From Pristionchus mayeri (Eukaryota > Nematoda > Chromadorea > Rhabditida > Neodiplogasteridae), in assembly GCA_036245805.1 (NCBI GenBank), contig BTRK01000002.1, positions 21,879,067-21,943,066 of the forward strand: a stretch of DNA of 64,000 nt, in the 5' to 3' direction. The notes below the pieces were generated by a model. It did no database searches. It was not told the origin of the DNA and worked only from the letters and a program-made list of their open reading frames with translations. How positions within the stretch are numbered: position 1 is the first letter of the stretch; each line of letters opens with the position of its first letter. This document shows, piece by piece, positions 48,101-59,371 of the stretch. Both the position numbers and the translations under genes were made by a program.

Positions 48101-49730
48101 TGACAACTCGATTCCTAGTGAGCATGGAAGTGAAGATATGATGGAAGTAACCCCCTCCCTGTCGAAGTCTCCTATCGACGGAGCCAGGAAAAAGAGACTG
48201 AGCACTGTCATCGAGGTAGGCATTAAGGTAAAAAAGGGGAGTGAAAGGTAATTTAGGTCTCGTCTCGCTACACTGCTGCATCCAGTCAATCGATTAGAGA
48301 GAGAGTGGAGAGTACGGTAAGAGGAAGAGAAGAGGATGAAGGGAGGAAAGTGGAGATTGTTGAGGATGAATCGAAGGATGGAGGAATACTCGATAGAATG
48401 GAGGAGAATGAGGAAGGGAAGCAATCTGAATTGGAAGAAGAGAAGAGTGTGGGGTGAGTGAAGAAGGGAAGTAGTTGGGTACATTTGGTGGATTAAAGAT
48501 TGAAATGAATTGTAGAAAGGAAGAGGAGTCGATGATTGAATCTCCTTCTCCTTCTGACAACAACGCCACCTTCTCCACTACATTCACTAGTGAGTCACTA
48601 TGGAAGAATAAATGGGAATAGTCTCTCATCAGAACGAAGTATGCTGGATGAGACGCGTCTCTCCGATCGAAGCATCTTCAATGTCACCAAGACATTTGTA
48701 AGTTTACACTGCCTGTCAGTTTATGGTCAAGTTGTTTCGTATCATTTAATACGTGAACTCGTGTGTTGAGGATGAACTCGTACTGGAGAAGATTGAATGG
48801 ATGAGAAGAGAAAGTGACGAAGGAACAGAAATGAATCGAATCCTCAAAGAACACGCAGATCCATTCGTAGAAGAGACTGAGGAGACCATCCAGAGGTATC
48901 CCTTCCTCTCCCACCACATTACCCCATTATTCCTATCTTTGATTCTTTGCAGGAGTGAGGCTTCTGTAGAAGGTCTCTTAACGCAGATCGCTCAATCGGG
49001 GAGCAGTGATATACTAACGAAATCGATAATGAAACTGAATCCCGCCAAAGTAAGCCAATATGGAGTATATTTACATTGAGCATTTGATTGAAGGTCCAGG
49101 ATTATCGGCTGTTCTTCGAATGGGCAAGGAGAGAAGTGCAGGTATTATTGAGTGGATGGAAAGAGATAAAGAAGAATTGTATGCAGATTTACAATGATTT
49201 TGATTGTAGGGAGAATGGTGGGAGAAACGAGCAGAGAAAGCGGAGCGATTGAATGAAGAAATGGAGAGGAGAATGAAGAAGGAGGAAGAGGAATTGGAGA
49301 AGGCCAAAGACGATCTAATTATGATGAATAAGATGAATGAACTGAAAGAAGGTGAGAATAGAATGAAGATGATGAGATAAGAAGGAATTCCAGATGTGGA
49401 GAATATGGAAAAAGAAGTGGCCGTGGGAAGAGGACTGAGTAGGAATACGATCGATGAATTGATCGGAGCATCGAAGAAGAAGGAAGATGAGAAGGAACGA
49501 TTAGAGAGAGAAGTGAATAGGATGGAAGTGGAATGCATGAAGCAGAGCACCATTGCACTCAAGATGATGGCAGAGAGGTAGATTGAGGGGAGGGAGAGAG
49601 GGAGGGAGGGGAGAGGTATTGCAGATGCAATGCTGTCGATGAATCCATCAAGAGAAAGATGGTAGAACGGGAGAAGAACAAGAGGGAGTTGAGGGCCTAT
49701 CTCAGTCAACTAACGAATAATCTCAATTGA
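45120..49730 (+). CDS. knl-1: KNL-1 / Spc105 kinetochore scaffold
   Basis: Outer-kinetochore scaffold of the KMN network that recruits PP1 and BUB kinases. The N-terminus has SILK directly at an exon joint (SS then ILKVRQTTVE) and RRRVSF, the two PP1-docking motifs. Then come many repeat-like elements: DxT[ML]xxF units (DNQTMMLF, DDTLNVF, DNTLDIF, DNTMDMF, DRTMAIF, EDTMAIF, DDTMHLF, DDTLGVF) and MDIS/MDLS/MEMS units, equivalent to the two halves of the animal TxxF...MELT repeat. The C-terminal third is coiled coil (VQDYRLFFEWARREVQ, EEMERRMKKEEEELEKAKDD) ending LRAYLSQLTNNLN. About 25 exons. No C-terminal RWD tail was checked beyond length. Confidence 0.92.
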
Positions 49731-50045
49731 TTAACTGATCGAAGACTACTCATCTGTAACAAGCTGGCATCACTTTTTTGTTTATCGTTTTGTCCTATTC
49801 GTGTATTTGTAAAGTTTGAGACTGCGCGAAAACAGAGATTGTATGTATGGATAAACATGATGAATGCTAAATGAGAAACGAGTGTTTCGCAATCGGTAGT
49901 CTTTCCGAGCCAGAGTATCTGAGTCAGATGACATTTGAGCTATCTGGTTGAACCATCAATTGATTTTCACGCGATCTTTTATCGTAACAATAAGCTCTAC
50001 ATGTGCTCCTAAATTTGATTGTTAAATGTTGAACCAATGCCAACA

Positions 50046-50280
50046 TTAAAGTTACCGGACGAGGACAAAATTGACCCCCTATTTTTTGTCCTCTATCGAA
50101 TAGCCGATGGCTGAATTAGTTGAGAATGAATATACAAAAATGATAAAAATCAATAATAGAATCAAGGGAAAGCCGGAAATGATCAGCGTAATCCCGCGCG
50201 CTCTCACTTTTGCATACTCTCTCGTACACGCGACCAGATCAGGGTCAGATCAGGGTTTCGTCCTCGTCCGGTAACTTTAA
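50046..50280. mobile_element. TTAA-flanked MITE, copy 4
   Basis: 235 bp with ends AGTTACCGGACGAGGAC and complement, TTAA on both sides, interior matching copies 1-3 (cctctatcgaatagccgatgg). Intergenic between knl-1 and the caspase gene. Confidence 0.92.
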
Positions 50281-50768
50281 GTATCAGATTTGTTTTATTT
50301 ACTCACCGTTCAGCCCTTCCATCTGTCTCCATTTTCTCCCTCCAATGACCTTTGTCCTTACTCCTCCTCCCCCTCCTCCCCCTCCTCTTTCTTGTCATAA
50401 GTCCCCATCCACTTCTTCCTCTCTTTATCTTTCCCTTCTCTTGAATAGCTCTCCCATCTTCGGGATACCAGTAAAGAACAAAGGGCGCGAAGACTGTATC
50501 ACGGCTAGGTGTTTGACTACCACTCCTTGCCAATTCCTCTTTCTCATTCACCGTCGTGCGCGCTTCACATTCTTTCACGACCGGAAAGTCGTTCAAGTTA
50601 ATACTATAATGATTATCATATGTTTATAAATATTTAGTAAATTATCGAGTATAGTATTTAAATGGTAATTGAGAATTGTATTGATGCATGGTAGGCGATT
50701 GCAGTGCTAGCACTCCCTCAGATACGACAGTGTCTCTCTCTGTCTCAGTGTGATTCTCCCCTTGCAGA

Positions 50769-53470
50769 ATGGCTGGCTCGATGCAGTCTGAGCATCGGAA
50801 AGCACTCATGGGCTTCGGAGATTCCTCTCTCACTCCACTCAATCTCCAACCCATCCTTGATTATCTCGAAGTGAAGCAAGTGCTCCCCGAATCGAAGATC
50901 CATGAAATAAGGGTGAGTTATAATGACAGTTGTTAGGGTTGAGTTCTTCAACGCGAATAGATCCATGGTTTTGTTTTAAAAAAGAGAGAAAAAGTTTACA
51001 GAGATCGGGGAATGGTCGATTGGATCTGATGAGGAGTCTAACTAAGCAGGGAGAGAGGGCATTCGATGAATTCTTCCTCTCTCTTGTACATTCTCAACAA
51101 GTGAGATATTCGACTATTCAGATTATGTTTAGATATCTCCAATATTTGGTGTTTAAGGCGCATCTCGCTGATTCACTCCGTTCACTTGTTTCTCCTGGAG
51201 TTATCGCTACTCTGTGAGTACTTAGCCCCATGAGACTGTCCCCTCCCCTTTGTGGAAGGATTGGAGAGTGGGGAGGAAGGGAGGGAGGAGGGCGACAGGT
51301 GGGAGAGAAGAGTGAGAGAGCAATTAGAGAAGTGATACGAGCAGGGAGAGGACTCATTCGAGGGGGATAGATTACGGTGGAATCCATAAGGACTCCATTG
51401 AGAGAGGGACTCTTTGTTTAGATATTGTGAATACATTAGAGATGCACATTATGGAGGATTGAAGGGATGAAATGAAGTGAGTGATTCAATTACAGAGAGA
51501 ACAAGGGATCGTTCGAGAGAGCATCGGGATCATTGGAGAGGATGGAGATTGAGGAGGAGGAAGGAGGATTGAGACATCACAATGGTCAGTAGGAAAATTT
51601 ATTCAGTAACCACAATTACAAATATTCATTAAATAGTGAGGTATTGAATTGCTTAGATGGGAATGCGTCATGTTCTCCACTTGATCTACGAGATATCGAG
51701 AGGAGATTGGCATCATACGAATCCACAAAGGGAGAGGTATTCATCTCTTTCCCTCCTTTTTTCATTTTTTAAGCAAATAATTTGATATCATCAAAATTAA
51801 GCTATAGTTTCTTTGATGTAAGTACGATATTGAGTAAACGAGGCTACGCTGATTTGTAATGCTTTTAGATAGATGAAGTGGGTATAAATGGAAGTGTTCA
51901 GAGAGTGTATCAATTTTCTTCTCCTCGTGGATATGCTCTCATAATCTCGAACGAGTTCTTCCGAACGATGCCACAGAGAAGAGGAACCAAAGCTGACGTG
52001 GTCTTAGTTATCATTTATTAGTTAACTTATGATGTTGATTGAATCGCTAATAATTTCCGATCGCGCTTCGAAATCTATTCGAGACTAGACTCGACTACGA
52101 AGTTGAAGTGCAGGAGAATCTGACGGGAAAAGTGAGTTTAGTATGGTGATTCATTGGTGCAGAGACAGAAAGTGGAGTGAGTGGTGTGCAGGATCTAGTG
52201 CATGTGATCAAGTCGTTCGCCTCTTCCTCCAAACACTCCTTCACTTCCTCCGCCGTCCTCTGTGTCCTCACTCACGGAGAAAACGACGTCCTCTACGGAG
52301 TGGACGATCAAGTGGTCAGAATACTCCTCTCTCCTCCCTTTTATGCCGCTATATCGTGTTTAGTTATTCAACTGTTCATTCTAGGTGGATATCCACTTCC
52401 TCCTCTCTTCATTCAATACTCACAACGCTCCTCATCTGGCTGGAAAGCCAAAGATTATTTTGCTGCAAGCATGTAGAGGAGGTAAGGGAGGAGGGAGGGG
52501 AGGGGGACAAGGGGAGGAGAAGGGAATAAGGCAATCACTGCCTCGTATCCATGTTGTGCGTAGAAGAATGATAGGATGAAGCAACCGCTGATTGTCGTCT
52601 CTTATTTTTACTGGATTCTCTGTCGTCATCCCCTATCTTTCCTCCATTTACTGTCTTTCCCTTCTCGTTATCCACCTGGATAAGACTTCTTCAATGGGTG
52701 CTCATCAGAGGGGGAAAGTGACGGTTATTCCCGTCTCTAACCACCTCTGTCCATGGACTGCACTATTACAATTATTTCAGTTTTCCTTACAATGGAGAGT
52801 ATTGATACCCTAGTTAAAAACCTTGGTACCTGATGGGACCCCGCCATATTGCTACCTCAACGGGGAATGATTTCACTTTGATACCTTCCTCCCACATTTC
52901 CTAATTGTATCATACAGGAGATTCATTTTGAAGGCGTAATAGAGGGGTGCGAGAGTAAAACAGCTAAAATTGCAGGATACTTAGTAATATTAAGGCGGAC
53001 ATATGATATTTATCCAATAGATGAACTGTTGAATTTGAGAGAAGAAAGACATTGGATATGAAGAGACGGACTCTGGCCGACCCCTCGACTTCCTGAGGTG
53101 TCTCGGAATGGGAGGAGGAATGGTCACTAGGAACAAGAGACCGGCAGAGGCTGATATACTAGTTGCTTATGCTACTCCTGCCCATTACGTCAGTTGGAGG
53201 AACAGTGAAAAGGGCAGCTGGTTCATACAGTCATTCGTGGAGGTGAGGAAGGGCACTAGGAGTACGGTAGAGGGGAGAAAGATAATGATCTGTGGATTGT
53301 AGGTTGTGGATAAGAGAGGTCGGGATTCGGATCTCCTTTCCATACTCACTCAAGTCAATGCTAAAGTAGCGGAAACATTCAAGGCCAATTTATCGACAGG
53401 AGAATACAAACAAATATCTGAATTTAGCTCGAAGTTGACTAAGAAGTTTTTCTTCTTCCCTCCAGAGTGA
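50769..53470 (+). CDS. ced-3: CARD-containing caspase, CED-3 type
   Basis: Initiator/effector cysteine protease of apoptosis, 419 aa. Exons 50769-50912, 51002-51100, 51158-51213, 51496-51584, 51657-51736, 51869-52000, 52060-52131, 52192-52311, 52385-52481, 53040-53242, 53303-53470. N-terminal CARD (helices around LQPILDYLEVKQVLPESKI and GERAFDEFFLSLVHSQQAHL). Large subunit: SSPRGYALIISNEFF, ENLTGK, catalytic His in VLTHGENDV, catalytic Cys in LLQACRG. Small subunit: RPAEADILVAYATPAHYVSW and RNSEKGSWFIQ. Asp residues in the linker (YEETDSGRP) could be cleavage sites. Exon 7 has no AG at its natural 5' edge: intron 6 ends CCG where the family alignment needs the joint. ATG lies one base after a ttgcag acceptor. 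Confidence 0.95.
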
Positions 53471-53817
53471 ATCCGTTTGTCTATTTGTGTGATGTCCACT
53501 ATATGTAAATATGTCAAACTAGTCGTTCTCTCATTCCCTGCTCATATTTGATCTTCTATACCTTTCGTTCATTCTGCAATACCTTTGGATGCTTTCACTT
53601 ACCAGAGATTTGTCTTCTTCATTGCCACTTTGTGATATCAATCTATTGATTGAATTATTTTTAGTTATGTATAAATGATAAATTTATGAATCTGAATGAA
53701 TAGATGAGTCATGGGAACATAAAAAGTTGGTTCAAAGTGGGCGGGGCTATGCTCGGGACTAGAAAAGGCTGAAGATGGGAAAGAAATACTTCATTTGAGA
53801 TATCCAACCATCCCGCA

Positions 53818-54108
53818 ATGTACACCTTTCTTCTATCTTTCCTCCTCCTGTGCTCCTTCAGCAGTGTAAGTTATTGATTTCCATCAACAATAAGTGACCT
53901 CACCCAGGCAATACAGTCAAGAGAAATTCGAATTCCTCGTCCATCGGAACTCCAATCGATGATGTCTGAACTAGCTTCAAACGGATCTCCGTAAGTATTA
54001 AACACTCTTCATTAAATATTCGTTCTTTCCAGAGTCTACCCCGAATCCTACACACAAGACGTCCCTCGCAAAGCTCTGTATGCTAGAAAGTTTTGGAGAA
54101 GAAGATGA
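53818..54108 (+). CDS. Small secreted peptide precursor (68 aa), possibly neuropeptide-like
   Basis: Exons 53818-53865, 53908-53990 and 54033-54108 join in frame. The first exon is a complete signal peptide core (MYTFLLSFLLLCSFSS). The mature part has basic sites (PRK, ARK, and a terminal RRR) that convertases could cut, leaving short segments such as ALYA and FW. No cysteines. No known neuropeptide family recognised. Convergent with the WD-repeat gene, stops 89 bp apart. Confidence 0.62.
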
Positions 54109-54196
54109 GGAGATCACTTTATCATTCGTGTACAGTTGATGGGTTATTGGCGAGCGATATCATCATAAATACATTAAATGGTTTGAGCATGATCCC

Positions 54197-55503
54197 TCAC
54201 TCAAAAGATCCCCTGGGTGTCCATAGGAAGAGGGAGACTCCATCAGTCGATAAGAGATGGTTCTTCTTGGGATGACAAGCTAGGGAATGGACACTCTTAG
54301 TCCCTCCGTGATCCAATCGAGCTGCGATTGCTCCATCGAGAACACTCAAATAAGAAGGGAGTATTGGATGAGGCGAATGCAATACTCACCCGTAGACATA
54401 GACTGCTCCATCCTCACTTCCACTCGCAACGAATTCCATCGAGTGAAGGGGAACCGACTCTAGTTGGATGTCCGATGAGACATGACCCTTGTAGCTGCAA
54501 TGAAAGCACTTAATTACTCAAGACTCAGCTATTCTGCCATTCTTTTTTTCTGAGAAGGCAATTGAAGAATTGCCATTTTTTTCATTTATGTTTTCCATTT
54601 TGACCTCATGAGTAGCTTTCCATCGTTTTTGTCGATGAGTCTGAGTGGAGATCTGAGAGTCGAGACGAGTACACAAGCAGCATCGGGAGTGAAACGAGCA
54701 CAGCTCACCGAATCCCCCATGAAATCCTCCGTCATCTCAACAGATCCACAATTACTCATGTCCACAAGAGGAATCTGATGGAATGAATGGAAAGAAACTC
54801 ACCGTTCCATTCCTCACATTGTACACCCTAAAGTGGGAATCGGCCGAGGAGGCCACCATTTCCGTCCCGTGCACTTCCAGGGAGAGAACAGAGTCAGTCG
54901 CCTCGTTGAAGATCTCAATCCGCCATCCAATCCGATCTTTACTTCCCCCTCACCTGCACTGGTTTCTCACTCCTACTCCTAGCATCGAATGCCTGAATGG
55001 TGCAGTCCATGGAAGCGGAGAAGGCGACGTTGCTCTCCTCGTTGAATGCAACGGCATTCACTTTCGCTGCAAGAAAGACCGAGTCTCGCATTTATTCATT
55101 CCTTTTTACCTGCATGAGCTCTCCACCTTCTCAGCATTTTCCCCGACTCGACATCGAGAATATTGAGACATCTATCGAGTCCACCAGCCACCAATTGAGC
55201 ATTATCGGAAGAGGAAGCGCAGTCTAGCACCTGACACAACACACGCAATTACTATGAATACATTAGGGATTACGAACCTCATTCCCCGTTCCCGTGTACG
55301 TTTTGATATGAATTCCTCTCAGCGGATTCCACAGTTTCATTGTCTTATCACTCCCACATGTAATACAGTAATTACCGTCCACTGAAGAAAGGGGAAACTG
55401 TAGATAGTTTATGAGTGAGTATATGGATACCGTTGTATCTGATGGCTCTGACTGCTCCCTGCCCACAATGGACGCTTGTAGTAAGCACTTCCGGTTTATC
55501 CAT
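54197..55503 (-). CDS. WDR83 / MORG1 WD-repeat protein
   Basis: Seven-blade WD40 scaffold of about 300 aa, linked in animals to MAPK module organisation and to spliceosomes. Eight exons from 55503 to 54197. CGQGAVRAIRYNVDGNYCIT, CGSDKTMKLWNPLRG, YTGTGNEVLDCASSSDNAQL, GGLDRCLNILDVESGK, KVNAVAFNEESNVAFSASMD, FDARSRS, EATDSVLSL and LACHPKKNHLLST follow WDR83 closely. The ATG is one base after a cattccag acceptor, a likely trans-splice site. Confidence 0.93.
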
Positions 55504-56051
55504 TCTGGAATGAGAAGAAGACAGAATTATCACTCACTTAAATGAAAATCGAAGAAGCAGTTGAGAGGAGATCCTCTAAATACAGTCGGCGAATTAAGAA
55601 AATCCATGATAAATACTTTATTATCCGTAATATGAGGAGGGTTCATCACTGATTTTAACTAACGATCACTACGTGACTCGAGATAAAAAAAACACAGGGG
55701 ATTTAGTTCCGATCGAAGATCAAATAATCTAGATAATACAAAACCTACATTACAAAATAAGCAAAATGAAACAATAAGTAAATTTATCTAGTTTCTTCTT
55801 CTTTTAGAGAGGCAATTCCTTCTGTTCACTCAAGGCCCTCGACTCGTGCAGAATGACCGCATAGTGGACACCCTTAGTATTTATGTTTATTATTTAATAT
55901 TAATAAGAAGATATCATACTAATTGAAATATTACCACTCTCTAGGTCTCTTCTTTTATAAATTAAGTAGGATTTCGGATCTCCTCATTTCACACGCTCAT
56001 CCTCCACATCTAGTAGAGCGCATGTGAAATGAAATAGAGACCTAGTGTCAA
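55504..56051. other. Intergenic region with a short hairpin
   Basis: AT-rich. CATTTCACACGC near 55986 and GCGCATGTGAAATG near 56018 form an imperfect hairpin around CATCCTCCACATCTAGTAG; the outer flanks (ctaggtctctt, agagacctag) are also inverted, so about 100 bp may fold back. No coding. Confidence 0.5.
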
Positions 56052-58124
56052 CTACTTTATTCCACTCGCACACTTCCTTACTTGGTGGAAAGCAGATTGA
56101 ACAAAGTGCTTGTTAGCACTCGCAGTCACATACTTCAACTCATCCCCGGTTCCGAATATCTTCTGAGAATTGGAATAGAGTAGAGGGAGACTATGATAGA
56201 GACTCACAATAGATCGATCATTCAATCTGACCGTCTGCTCCATTTCAAGTGATCTCTCAGAGGGAGAATCGGGAAGGACTCGAATCCTTGGTTGCAGCTC
56301 CGTCCATCTTCTCTTCTCAGTCGGACCACCCACTGAGATTAGAAGTTGAATGAATGCGTGGATGGGGACTGACCAGTGTTGACGATGTTATTCACTGCTT
56401 CGAGAGTAGTCTCGCACACAACCCATTCCCTTCCCTCGATGAGAGAGAAGAGTTGCTCTCTCGCCTTCACTTTCCTCTCCATCACACACTGCTGACGGAG
56501 TAGAGCAGACGAGAATCTCAACATCAAAATATTAAATGAATACATACTTAGGATAATTTCGTAATCGTAGTTAGATACCGTAGTTCTTGTTATGATTATC
56601 TCTCAGTCTGTTATGTTTAGTGCTCACTTATGATCGCATCCTCCAGGATGAGTCAGGTTTGAGATGAGCACGAATACAGCAGATACGTCCAGATTGACTG
56701 GAGCTGTAGAAGATACGGCGGGCGGAAAAATCTCCTCTGTCTCTCCCCCTTCATCCCCTTCCTTCTCTTCATCCTCCGATTCTTCCTTCATCAATTCTTC
56801 CAGCAGCTCCTCTGGAGCCCTGTGCAGATCTTCCAATCGAATCTGATGAATACTCCTTTAATTAAAAATAATTATGAAGTTAACCAGTTTTAACAGTTCG
56901 TATTATGGGACTCACTCGTTCTCCCTCTACAGTCACTCCCATTCTTTCCAGTTTCTCTGCCACCAAATGGGGAACGCCGTTCTCGAAGTGGAATACAACT
57001 AAGGGCGGGTTGAAGTTGTGTGGGAAGAGAAGCGAGTGCTGTAATCCCTCTTCCCCTCCTCCTCCTCTCTCTCCCTCACCTGGATGTAGGTTGTTCCCTG
57101 CTGGACGACTGTGCGGGGAGAGCTAGTCAGCCAGTCCATCGCCACACCCTTCGCTGTCCGAGATATCACCTCAAATTAATTCATCATTATCAAATATTTT
57201 TAAAAATATAGATCATACCCGGCGACTTACTTACTTTAGCCCACACAGCTCCTCCCTCGGAAACTATGTCTACAACATGCTTGTACAATCTGCAAAGAGT
57301 TAAATTGAGAGATAAACAAACGAGAAATGCTCACTCTCCTTCCTTGGGATCAACGAGGACGAAACTTCTGAGAAGTCCGTCGATCCTATCGTACTCTCTT
57401 GTCGCCACATCCACCACATTTCGAAAATGACGAAGATTGCCATCGTCGATTGACTGCCGAGTGAGATTGCGAGATGCCTGAGAATTACATGGGTCGTCTG
57501 AGGATAACAACCTACAATAATTCGCATACTTTCAACATAAACTTTTAAAAAAGGAAATTAGTATGGGAGATCTAGATAGGTAAATCAGACCCTCTGCTCA
57601 CCCTCTGCAGACTTTTCACCTCTGCTTTCACTTTACCGAGGATGTTGCTCTCCCTGGAGAGACTCATTGACCGAATCTGCAGAAGAGACCATCAAACAAT
57701 TTCACATCAAAGTAATTAATGTACTTATAAATAATTCATTGGTTGATTAAAGTTTCCCAACACCCATGAAAATAATTTGAATTGGCGGGAGTACCCTGAT
57801 CACGACAAAACGAGCGAGATAGTGTGTACAAGGGAGAGAGCGGGCGTGATCAGGCAATTCAGACTCTTACTTTGCGGCTCTACGCTGGTGCAAATATTGC
57901 ATTTCACTTATTTTTATTATTCCAGTTTAACTAATTAGAGCCCGTTCTATTATATTGTTAAATAATATAGAAAGGCATTTTCGAGGGTGTTGGGTAACTT
58001 TAATAGGATGACGATAGACCTCTTCTTCCAATCGCATCGCTGCTTCCATTCTCTCCTTCCACAATTCCTTCAACTCTTCTTCATTCTCCTCCTCGACTCT
58101 CATCTCCAATCCACTTATCTCCAT
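56052..58124 (-). CDS. DUF1308 (UPF0415, C7orf25-type) protein
   Basis: Protein of unknown biochemical role with a PIN-like DUF1308 C-terminus. Exon 1 (58124-58020) encodes an acidic helix (ENEEELKELWKERMEAAMRL). Later exons: SRESNILGKVKAEVKSLQR; FRNVVDVATREYDRIDGLLR; YKHVVDIVSEGGAVWAK; HNFNPPLVVFHFENGVPH with LVAEKLERMGV; an acidic stretch; LDVSAVFVLISNLTHPGGC; WVVCETTLEAVNNIVNTGGP; RIRVLPDSPSERSLEM; IFGTGDELKYVTASANKHFV. This order matches human C7orf25. Intron 1 is mostly a TTAA MITE, and a foldback starts 7 bases upstream of the ATG. Confidence 0.88.
57747..58003. mobile_element. TTAA-flanked MITE, copy 5 (diverged)
   Basis: 257 bp with ends TTAAAGTTTCCCAACACCC and complement GGGTGTTGGGTAACTTTAA; interior unlike the other four copies. 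Lies 16 bases from exon 1 of the DUF1308 gene. Confidence 0.8.
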
Positions 58125-58130
58125 AAATAT

Positions 58131-59111
58131 CAGGCCTCTCATGAGAAAATCGGGACAAATCGGTATTTTCAGTTGACATCCAAATTTTGGGAAATCTTGC
58201 TTATTATGTTTCTATTTAGTATATGCCTAGATTAGACTAAAACCGACGTTTCAGATTTTTTAGATGCGCTGCAGCCGCAGCAGGCTGCTGCAAACTTGAG
58301 ACGAAGGGTATTAGTTATTGAGGTTTTTATCAATAAAAGTGGTGACATTTGCACACAAAAGTGTTTCTATGATCAAATGATAGATTTTGGCGCACGTTGT
58401 TATTTTTTCACTTTTGCGACCGATCCAGCAGACGCATGTTAGACCAGTTTTTAATTTCTAAGTTGAACCCTGCTTTTGAGCCGCAAACCAAACTTTCCCA
58501 GTTTGTAGAGCTTGAAATTCTGCTTATACCACATTTTTCTTTGATTTTATTTCGGTGGTATTGGTACATTCCCAAGCCGACGAAAACCTCGCAACTGGCT
58601 GCACGGCCCACCGGCAGTGGAAATGGGTTCACCAAGTCGCAAGTTCGAACCCCAGCCATAGCAGGTTTTCGTCGGCTTGGGAATGTACCAATACCACCGA
58701 GATAAAATCAAGGAAAAATGTGGTATATGCAGAATTTCAAGCTCTACAAACTGGGAAAGTTTGTTTTGCGGCTCAAAATCAGGGTTCAACTTAGAAATTA
58801 AAAACTGTTCTAACATGCGTCTGCTGCATCGGTCGCAAAAGTCAAAAAATAACAACGTGCGCCAAAATCGATCATTTGATCATAGAAACACTTTTGTGTG
58901 CAAATATCACCACTTTTATTGATAAAAACCTCAATAACCAATGCCCTTCGTCTCAAGTTTGCAGCAGCCTGCTGCTGCTGCAAGTAACAATCGGGTCGAA
59001 CCGAACAAAGGACATCTTCTAGACTCCATACCCGTACCAAAAAACTGTGAAAATTAAATATTTTTATTTTCAATGTCAACTCGTTGTCCCGATTCTCTCG
59101 TGAGAGGCCTG
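58131..59111. mobile_element. 0.98-kb foldback element upstream of the DUF1308 gene
   Basis: Ends CAGGCCTCTCATGAGA and inverse, flanked by TAT/ATA so compatible with a TA target. Arms of about 490 bp are inverted copies; they mirror the same open frame (PHFSLIL...WYWYIPKPTKT). No transposase. Confidence 0.9.
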
Positions 59112-59371
59112 ATATGTCGTACTGAGATATCCCCATCGTGTTATCAACGATCTATAAAACGACTTCTCCATTCCACATAAAGTGATTTATCTCGAGGCTA
59201 AAGCCTAACTTGAACATCTTCGAAATAAAGTATACAGCATACGAAAATTACAGAACACGTAATGTGAACGGGGTGGAAATACACGTGCAAGAGGTGATTG
59301 TGAGATGGAGATTGAGTGCGATATCTGAGATTTCGAATGAGATGCAGGTCATGCTAACAATTGGCAGGATT

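Noticed and set aside
49071..49709. 212-codon antisense frame over the 3' part of knl-1
   Set aside because: Shadow of a Lys/Glu-rich coiled-coil coding region; gives Ser/Leu-rich nonsense without introns or motifs.
50303..50596. 97-codon minus-strand basic frame
   Set aside because: Low-complexity reverse of a pyrimidine-rich intergenic stretch after a MITE; no splice sites or family match.
58397..58855. Mirrored frames with PHFSLIL and WYWYIPKPTKT
   Set aside because: By-products of the palindrome at 58131-59111.
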